From Amaurobius ferox (Eukaryota; Arthropoda; Arachnida; Araneae; Amaurobiidae), in assembly GCA_951213105.1 (NCBI GenBank), contig OX578136.1:156929178-156993177 (forward strand): a stretch of DNA of 64,000 bases. The letters run 5' to 3'. Below the pieces are notes generated by a model. The model ran no database searches. It was not told where the DNA came from and saw only the letters and a list, made by a program, of their open reading frames with translations. Position 1 is the stretch's first letter. The number at the start of each line of letters is the position of its first letter. The position numbers and the translations under genes were made by a program. Shown here in pieces: positions 55,908 through 64,000 of the stretch.

Positions 55908-56724
55908 TAAAAAATCTGATGTGGACAGCACATGACTTTCCCCGTAGACTCAATTTCATTTCTTCTTTATTTCTTTAATAATTCATTAGATTGTGTTTAA
56001 TTGCATAAAATAACATTAAATGTACATTTTTAATTCGATTTTTGTTTTTATTTGGTAATTGGGCATTTTTCCGAGAGCGGCGTAACAAAAATGCAAAAAA
56101 TCTCAAATATCTTGAGAACGGTTGGTCCTAATGTTTTGGAGTTGGTTATATTATTTTCCTCGTCAAAAATTGCGTGCAAAACAAGAGTTTAATTGATACA
56201 TTTGAGCATACGTAGCCTTTTTTGTTTCTTTTTTAGATTTGGGGGATTTTTGTTGGACATTTCGTAAAAAACGGCAGGCTGTTCCTTTCCGAATCGTACC
56301 AAAATCTAATCAGCATCAGGGTATCCCACAAGTAACTTATCTACCAAATTGTGCGAAATTTGATCCATTAGTATTTTAACTAGAGTGGATACATGAAATT
56401 TTTACGGGCCATTTCACAAAAAAAGACGGGTTCTGTTTTTCGAATCGTACCAAAAACTAATCAGCACTAGAGTCACACCCAAGTGACTGACCTACCAAAT
56501 TTTATGACATTCGGTCTATTAGTTTTTGAGTTAGAGTGGATATATACATTACACAGACACACAGATAGACACACAGACAGACACACACACATACGTCACG
56601 CTAAAAATTGTTTTTTCGTATTCCAGAGGTCTCAAAACGTGTAGATCCGTCCAAAACTCGAGTTGCGATTTTCGGCATGATCCCAATACTTTCCTTATAC
56701 ATTACCCTGTATTGCAGGGAAAGT
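55908..56724 (-). repeat. ACTTTCC family, subB repeat 1
   Basis: On the minus strand it starts ACTTTCCCTGCAATACAGGG, then AATGTATAAGGAAAGTATTG, a TCGAAAATCGCAACTCGAG-like block, TTTTTAGCGTGACG, a (TG)n/(TGTC)n tract, and ends in GTCATGTGCTGTCCACATCA. The same termini and layout as the main family with a different interior. Confidence 0.8.
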
Positions 56725-57524
56725 AAAAATCTGATGTGAGCAGCACATGACTTTTCCTGCAGACTTATATCCACGTTCTCTTTATTTAAATTAAATTTAA
56801 TTCACTTTTAACTCAATTTTCGTTCTCATTTGATATATGGACTTCTTTTCAAAGGTGGCGTAGAGAAAATACGAAAATCTAATATATTTCAAATATCTCG
56901 AGAATGGTTAGTCCTAGTGTAATGGGGTTGGTCTTATTCTTTTCTTCGTTAAAAATTACGTATTAAACAAGCATTTAATGGATATATTTGAGCATATGTA
57001 GCTTTTTAGTTTAGATTTTGACAATTTTTGCGGGCCATTCTGCAAAAAAAGGCAGGTTATTTTTATCTGAATCGTACCAAAATCTAATCAGCACCAGGGT
57101 GACCTTTACGTTACTCATCTACCGAATTTTGTGATATTCGGTCCATTAGTTTTCAGCTAGAGTGGATACAAGCTTTTGCGGGTCATTTCGCCAAAAAAGG
57201 CTGGTTCTTTTATCCCGAATCGTACCCAAAACTAATCATCACCAGACTGGCCCACAGATGACTTACCTATAAAATTTTGAAATTCGGTGTATTAGTTTTT
57301 TAGTTAGAGTGTATACAAAATCTGCACAGACAGACAGACAGACAGACACACAGACAGACACACAGACAAACATACACACAGACACACACACAGACGTCAC
57401 GCTAAAAATGGTTTTTTCGTATTCTAGAGGTCTCGAAACGTGCAGATTCGTCGAAAACTCGAGTTGCGATTTTCGACATGATTCCAATACTTTCCCTATA
57501 CATTACCATGTATTGCAGGAAAAG
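56725..57524 (-). repeat. ACTTTCC family, subB repeat 2
   Basis: Head-to-tail with the previous copy. Same internal words (GTGACCTTTACG against GTATCCCACAAG regions, GTCACGCTAAAAATGG, TTTTTTCGTATTCTAGAGGT) and the same termini. CAGA/CACA microsatellite at 57325-57395. Confidence 0.8.
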
Positions 57525-58023
57525 TAAAAATGGGATTATTACAATCAGTAAATAATAGTATGATTATTACAATCAGTGAATACTGAAATCCTATTGATTT
57601 TAAAGACGATCGAAAGTTTGTAAGACGCCCCAATTTCTGAATGAATTTTTGAAAGAAAAAATCATAATAAAAATTAGGACATTCAATAATGTTACATCAA
57701 AAATTCTTTTATACATAATATTTCAATAGAAACGAATAACACACGTTTCAGAATGCTTGCTTAAAGCGTTTCCAAGATGTTGCACGTTTTTAAAATAATT
57801 ATTTAAAATAATACGTAAAATTTTGTCTGCAAAACTCGACGGTGCATTTTGCTGCCTTAGAGAACTCATTTGGCGAAATATAGTGAACGTGGTGACCTTT
57901 TTAAAATGGAGCCAAAATTAAGGAAAATACCGCAAAATTAGTAAAAATGACATTGAACTTACGAAAATTATGTTAAGTTGATAAATTAATGTTTAACATC
58001 TTTTACTATATGGTCTATACGTG

Positions 58024-58870
58024 TGAGACCAGAAATAGATCTCACATTTGATGAGTCACTTTTATGTATGAAATTTATTGTGGTCAAAACGGCGAACAAA
58101 GCGTGTAGACTGGCTGGCACCGAAGTTTATCACTCCGTGAAGCTAAAGGTCAGAAGACCATAAATTTAGGGGGCCATGACAGAGCGGCTGAACTGGGCCT
58201 TACGAGATGTGGAATGGTGCCATTGGGTAAAGGAGTAACCAATAAGCGCCAAAAAGAAGTAAAGGCGGAGTTACCCCCCCCCCCCACACACACACACACA
58301 CACCGAAGGAACCACAGCCTGTGACCCGAGAACCAGAGAAGAAACGATGGAGATTTTGACTTAGGAGCATACCAGCAGAGAATAATCAAGATGTTGACTT
58401 AAGAGCACGACTAGAGAACAATGAAAAACCTAAGAGACTTGTAGAGTGTCCCGTAGAGGTGGTTCCAAAATAATGGAGATGTATTAATGTGTGAGTGCAA
58501 TCAGAGTACGAGGGGGAGCCACACACCAAAGAGTTATGGCCAGTACTTATAACTGATGCAAGCATTTGAGATATGGTCAAAGCCCAAGACGAATTGGAAG
58601 GTATGTGCTCACTAACAATCACAGGTCATAGACACGATAGTAATTTTAATAATTCTGGTCGCATATGTCCCCTCCGTTGCAATAATTAATGAAAATAAAT
58701 GTTGTTAATAAATGTTTTATTGTTTAAGTTTAAATGGTGTGATCAATTTAGCATTTTATTAATTAATTATTCCTTTACAGGACTCACACGAAAGGTAAAT
58801 TAATTGGAGGGTTTATAGCGCACAACAAGCAATGTACGATTAAATATTAATTCCACTATATGAGAAATAA
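58024..58870 (-). repeat. LTR-like dispersed repeat, minus-strand copy
   Basis: Starts on the plus strand with TGTGAGACCAGAAATAGATC, the reverse complement of the ends at 601 and 21626, and at 58700-58850 matches the reverse complement of the left part of 20690-21000. The middle (58160-58620) is not shared with the plus copies and includes a C10/(CA)n run at 58267-58302. Confidence 0.65.
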
Positions 58871-59517
58871 CGCCCAGGTCACCTTAGAAGAATTTAATAT
58901 TGATTCCTTTACTGGACTTAAATCTTACCCATCCCACAATACGCTTATTACTCAGTAGATGCTAGTAATATTTCCAATTATCAAGTTAGATCTGAGCGAA
59001 ATATAAGCCAATTTGGTACTTCGAAATAGGTTTTGCACGTTGTCATCCAGAAAAGCGCCTAATGTTAATGCACAATTTAACATTAAAAATATTGTGCCAT
59101 GTATAATGCTCATCATTATTTCACTATGAAATAATTAAAGCCATTGCATTCTGTAGGGAAAGTCACGCGCTGTCATTTTATTACCCTATCGCACTCTATC
59201 ACTGTTTGCATGATTTTGAGATCCTTTAGTACTACGTGCATCTTCATAAATGTCTGCGTCCCTGCCGTGTGTACACGATACCTCAAGAACAATCACACAT
59301 CCCGTTATGAAAAATTATGTGTAGATACAGAGTAGAACAGGTAGAGTTTTTTGTAATTTGCATAATTAAAATTCATACTCTTCGAAATTTAATATTTTCA
59401 TAATATCATTCCTTATGCAGAGACACGATAATTCCAAGAATAATGGTGGTAGTATACACGGTGTCTAAGAAAGCCCGTATCATGGAGAATTTCTCTAAAA
59501 TAAGGAGTGTTATCCCT
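58871..59517. other. AT-rich non-coding DNA
   Basis: No feature recognised. Confidence 0.4.
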
Positions 59518-59520
59518 ATT

Positions 59521-60459
59521 ACTTTCCTTATATACATAATGTATAAGGAAAGTATTGTGACGGGGTCGAAAATTCGAATTCGAGTTTTCGACGGGAGAGC
59601 ACGTTTCAAGCATGCATGATCACGAATCAAACATTTTAAAAGTGATGTGTGTGTGTGTGTGAAAGTATGTGTGTGTGTGTGTGTCAGTGGGTCTGTGGAG
59701 ACGATAACTGAAGAACGAATGGACCGATTTGTACCAAATTTGGTATAAAACTCACAATCCGTAAACACTGGAAGCCTATTGTTTTTATACGCAATCGAAT
59801 GTTCAGAACCCCCTAAATTTTCGAATGAAATTTTGAAAAAATCGTCAAAAAATCAAAACCACTAATAAAGTTACGTAAATAGACATTTCTTATGCAATTT
59901 TTTATTAGAAAACGATTGATATAAATTTTAGAACGGTAACACGAGCCGTTCTCGAGATATTGTACATTTTTCAAAAAAAAATATCAAAAAGACATATAAA
60001 ATAAAAAAAAATATTTCCTATTGATAAACATGTTCACTTTTCATATGTAATACCATGCGATAAATTGGGTGACATCATTCTCGTGGATCTAGCTCGTTCC
60101 ATTCATGAAAAAAGATACTCTGAGTAATACTTTTGTATTTGAACGTCAATAGTCATTTATCTGCTGTAAGAATAACTTACTTCTTAGTGCATAACGCTTG
60201 GCGAGATTTTGGCGACGAATTTGGCGGAATGTCGCCAACTTGGCGACTTTTTGAAATGTTGCCAAATTAACGAAAATCTCGCCAAATAGATGAAAATGAC
60301 GCTAAATCAATGAAAATGACCACTCATTGTCGAAAATTCAATGTCTTGGAAAGAATATTAGTATCTACTATAAGAAAAACCTATTTTTTTACTGTAAGAG
60401 TAGTAAATTCATTACATTATATAAGGAAAGTCATGTGTTGCCCACATCAGATTTTTTTT
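59521..60459 (+). repeat. ACTTTCC-family repeat, full-length copy
   Basis: Nearly the same as the copy at 40631 from ACTTTCCTTATATACATAAT to CCCACATCAGATTTTTTTT, with a (TG)n tract at 59646-59685. The similarity to the copy at 40631 suggests recent activity of the family. Confidence 0.92.
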
Positions 60460-60528
60460 ACTGTAAAAGAAGTCAATTCATTACATTATATAAGGAAAGT
60501 CATGTGTTGCCCACATCAGATTTTTTTA
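60460..60528 (+). repeat. Duplicated right end of the ACTTTCC family
   Basis: A ~69-bp second copy of the right end (CTGTAAAAGAAGTCAATTCA through CACATCAGATTTTTTT) directly follows the first. Confidence 0.9.
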
Positions 60529-60715
60529 ATATTATACTCAACACATTTGAATACCCCTATCTTTCCCTACAACTTCAAACATCCGAGTTACTTTTCTTGC
60601 ATTTGGCTAACAATATTTTTATAATTGTTTGTACATTACTTTTTACACAAGTAAAAATCTGCTTTTAGCGCCACTCCCCATCTGCCCCGACTTCGTGTGT
60701 GTAAAAAAAGTAATT

Positions 60716-61655
60716 ACTTTCCCTATATATACATGATGTATAAGGAAAGTATTATGACGAGGTCGAAAATTCAAATTCGAGTTCTCGACGGAAGAGCACG
60801 TTTCAAGCATACCTGATCACGATTCTAACTTTTTTGAGGTGATATGTGTGTGTGTGTGTGTTTGTGTGTGTTTGTCATTGAGTCTGTGGAGACGATATCT
60901 CACGAACGAATGCAGCGATTCGAATGAAATTTGGTACAAACATCACAATACGTGAATACTGAAAGCCTAATGTTTCTACACGTAATCGAATGTTCAGAAC
61001 CCACCTAAATTTTCGAGTCAAATTTTGAAAAAATCATTAAAAAATCGAAATTATTAATAAAATTACACAAATAGACATTTCTTATTTAATTTTGCCTTAG
61101 GAAACGATTGGCATAAACTTTAGAACACTAGCATGAACCATTCTCGAGATAATGCACATTTTTCAAATAAATTTATCAAAAAATCCCATAAATTAAAAAA
61201 AATATTAACTGTTGTGAGAAACATGTTCACTTGTCACATGTAATATCATGCGATAAATTCGGTGACATCATTCTCGTGGATCTAGCTCATTTTATTCATG
61301 AGAAAAGACACTTTGAGTAATACTTTTGTATTTGAAAGCCAATAGTCATTTATCTGCTATAAAAATAACTTATTTCTCCGTCCATACCGCTTAGCGAGAT
61401 TTTGGTGACGAATTTGGCGAAATGTCGCCAACTCGGCGACTTTTTAAACTGTTACCAAATCGACGAAAATCTCGCCAAATGGATAAAAATGACGCTAAAT
61501 CAATGAAAATGGCGACAAATTATCAAAAATTCAATATTTTGGAAAGAATATAGGTATCTATTATAAGAAAACCCTATTTTTTTTTACTGTAAAAGTAGTA
61601 AATTCATCGCATTATATAAGGAAAATCATATGTTGTCCACATCAGATTTTTTTTT
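60716..61655 (+). repeat. ACTTTCC-family repeat, diverged full-length copy
   Basis: All blocks are present in order, with more substitutions than the neighbour at 59521 and a (TG)n tract at 60845-60873. The right end reads TTGTCCACATCAGATTTTTT. Confidence 0.9.
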
Positions 61656-62759
61656 ATGTGAATATCATCTATAGTTGGGTCATCTCACTGAAATCAGAAC
61701 ATTGCGAGAAATGTAAACATTTTGGATGATTAGATCTGTTGAGTATTTTTAGGGATCATAATTCTGTCCGGATACCATTGTCGAGTATTTTCCCTCTGGC
61801 GTGCTATATGGACTTAAGGAACCGCGATCAATTTTCTATAGTACGGATTATTCGATTTAGGTTGCGCAATTACCTATCCTTAAGTACTTAGATCTGTCAA
61901 CAAAGTGACGTAACTTAAAACCTGGAATAACTTAATACACATGACCTTGCGGCCCAAGTGATGGATGCAATCAGTTAATCAAAACACGTTTATTTTGAAA
62001 TTCACTCTAATTACAGCAGCTGGCTGTTTAACTAAAATGGAGGCATATACCACAACCAGTACTGTACTTTCCCATAAATAGACACAAATATATATTGCAA
62101 TACAATTTTCAGGGCTTGTTGGTGATATTTTAGTTAAACCGTGGACTAGTTATAAAGCTCCTATGTTAACCCAACTCTTTTCTTATGGCTCGACCTTGTT
62201 TCGGCTAAACCGGGATACTTGACCCTTTTAGTCATAGTGATATCCATTAGAGAGGATCGTTCTCTCCTTTTAACTCACGCACTCAGCTTAAACTTTTGCT
62301 TACAACTTTTGCAGGCATTGACGTCCCCTTCGCGTATCCCTTTGCAGGCATTATCGTCCATGGACGCCAATGCCTGCAAAGGGAGATCGAACTGTTTGGG
62401 ATAGGGTACATCAAATACCTATCTTTTTGAGAGGCTCTTCGTTTGGGATTGAAGCTGTCCCACCCGTAAGCAAAAGGTTAAACCACTTTGCCTTCTAGCT
62501 TCGCCCTCAATCAGTTCATATTACAATCCTTAGAATCCACCCTTTGAGTGTCCTCATCCTTCAAAATCCTCAATTTACTAGCGATCCGAAACTTTATCTT
62601 GTTTCCACCTCAGGATCGCAGAAATTTTACATAGCCCAGTGATTGGTCTATCTTACCGCACCAGTCAGAATTGTTAATTTAAAGTAATTATAAATGATAA
62701 TGAAAACTGAGGAAAATAATAACGAAAGGTTATTTAGACATCACATATCTCCTTACCTA
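61656..62759. other. Non-coding DNA with a near-perfect palindrome
   Basis: No ORF with a recognised motif. The part 62090-62640 is less AT-rich than average. The palindrome is listed separately. Confidence 0.4.
62338..62383. repeat. 46-bp near-perfect palindrome centred on CCATGG
   Basis: Arms CCCTTTGCAGGCAT and ATGCCTGCAAAGGG enclose TATCGTCCATGGACGCCA; only two base pairs mismatch over the whole 46 bp. GCAGGCATTGACGTCC at 62311-62326 repeats the left arm a third time. Confidence 0.92.
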
Positions 62760-63130
62760 TTACCTAAAGTGAAAATAATTTTAACTTCTTTTATCGAAAA
62801 TAGGGTACCATTTATGCCTATACAAAAACAATTTCAATATTTTAATATTTTGAACTGTCTTTAAAATAAATTTTAAACTGCTTTTGTTCGACGGAGTTTT
62901 TGCTTCACTTTGCTTACTTTCACTCGAAACATCTTCTAAACTTGAAAAGATAGATATAAATGGCAAGAAACAAAAATTTTCAGTACGAAATCCACTCTCT
63001 CAAATAATATTTCTTTTTACAATGCTATTATATTTTTCGAGGAATTGCTCTGTAAAGGTATGTAATTGGATTTTGGATAAAGTTCTTAGTTTTTGAAATA
63101 GAGTGATTCTAATATCAAAATTGTAATCTT
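62760..63130 (+). repeat. Family D dispersed repeat, right-end fragment
   Basis: TTGTTCGACGGAG and TTACTTTCACTCGAAACATC match the right part of the family D copies near 26500 and 36835. Confidence 0.6.
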
Positions 63131-63361
63131 TTGAAATTTTTGAGATTATATGAAGAGGACAAACTACCTATAAAAGAAGACGTTATGCACGCAAAACCGT
63201 TTAGACTATATCGGATTTGAGCAACAGACATTTTCTTTCTTAGTCTCGATATATCCAATTTTTGATACTGTACTGGAATATTTCAATTACATTATAATTT
63301 CACACAGTAACATTTTATTATTCCCCATGTCATAAAATCAACTTAAAGTGCCTCTTTTATT

Positions 63362-64000
63362 ACTTTCCTTATAAACATAGTATAGTATAAGGAAAGTATT
63401 GTGACGGGATCGAAAATTCGTATTCGAGTTTTCGACAGGAGAGTACGTTTCAAGCATCCCTGAACACGAATCAGACGTTTTTGAGGTGATGTATGTGTGT
63501 GTGTGTGTGTGTGGAGAAAATATCTCACGAAAGAATCAAGCGATCAGAACAAAATTCGGTACAAAAATCACAATCAGTGAATACTGGAAGTCTATTGCCC
63601 CCCCCCCCCTCTCCTAAATTGACCCTCCTAAATATGTGTGAATCCTCCTAAATTTTGAAATTAAATTAAAAAAATTCATCAAAAAATAAAAATATTCAAT
63701 AAAGTTACTTAAATAATCATTTCTTATGTAAATTTTTGTTAGAAAACCATTGATGTAATTTTTAGAATGCTAGCATGAACCATTCTTGAGATATTGCACA
63801 TTCTTTCAAATAAATTTATCAAAAAATCACATAAAATAAAAAAATATTAACTATTGTGAAATCTGTTCACTTTTCATATTAGGCGACAAATTTATTACTA
63901 TCATTCTCGTAGATCTAGCTCGTTCCATTCACGAGAGAAAAAACTGTAATAGCTTTGTAATTTAACGCCATTAGTCGTTTATCTGCAATAAGACGAACCT
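63362..64000 (+). repeat. ACTTTCC-family repeat, cut by the window end
   Basis: Starts ACTTTCCTTATAAACATAGT, has GACGGGATCGAAAATTCG, (TG)n at 63491-63515 and a poly-C run near 63598-63609, and reaches the TTATCTGCAATAAGA block at the last base of the window. Confidence 0.88.

Larger units (their letters stand above)
55689..57990 (+). repeat. Diverged ACTTTCC-family repeat, split by two subB repeats
   Basis: 55689-55907 shows the family start (ACTTTCCCTACATAAG..., GACGGTGTCGAAAATTCG, TGTGTGTG, CAAGAACGAATGCAGC), and 57525-57990 continues in order (CAATCAGTGAATACTGAAAT, CGATCGAAAGTTTGTAAG, CATTTGGCGAAATATAGTG). Two subB repeats (55908-57524) interrupt it at GAAAGTAA. Confidence 0.72.

Overview
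The window is a gene-poor, AT-rich stretch of an animal nuclear genome. I found no host protein-coding gene that I can support. The repeats it contains (Gypsy and BEL/Pao LTR elements, a GIY-YIG Penelope-like element, tRNA- and 5S-headed SINEs with CAA tails, a hAT-type MITE, long CA/GACA microsatellites) suggest an arthropod, and the style of the Gypsy gag suggests an arachnid, perhaps a spider. That assignment is inference; no host gene confirms it.

Layout. 1-601: the end of an LTR-like dispersed repeat with two SINE insertions at one target. 4010-6425: two tandem repeats. 6932-7691, 10126-11058, 19275-20153, 40395-41584, 59521-61655 and 63362-end: copies of an unclassified ~0.93-kb family whose ends carry ACTTTCC / GGAAAGT (called the ACTTTCC family here), with a second subfamily (subB) at 37065-39320 and 55908-57524. 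13556-16720: a two-block array of ~295-bp units. 22975-25420: a ~118-bp satellite organised in threes (~354 bp), embedded in another dispersed family (called family D) that recurs at 13090, 18340, 34990 and 62760. 28100-29445: an LTR-like repeat holding a pile of six SINE pieces, each bounded by the same 13-bp target. 29806-33812: two decayed Penelope-like 3' ends in inverted orientation.

37134-38655 is a 5'-truncated non-LTR retrotransposon with an RNase H domain. 42005-42809 is a 5S/tRNA chimeric SINE split by a 411-bp hAT-like MITE. 43443-54618 is a Gypsy element with near-identical LTRs, and inside its gag lies a complete BEL/Pao element (44596-50518) on the opposite strand, also with near-identical LTRs. 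Both are recent insertions. Gypsy pol has a frameshift and a stop; BEL pol has one in-frame stop.

How the parts relate. The window is a record of layered insertion: BEL into Gypsy, MITE into SINE, SINEs into an LTR-like repeat, a non-LTR element into a subB repeat, and two subB repeats into an ACTTTCC-family repeat. Target-site duplications and uninterrupted homologues within the same window let the order be read directly. The most unusual features are the SINE pile-up at one target, SINE insertions as short as 26-34 bp, and the 5S-headed SINE that keeps a tRNA relic but has lost its B box.
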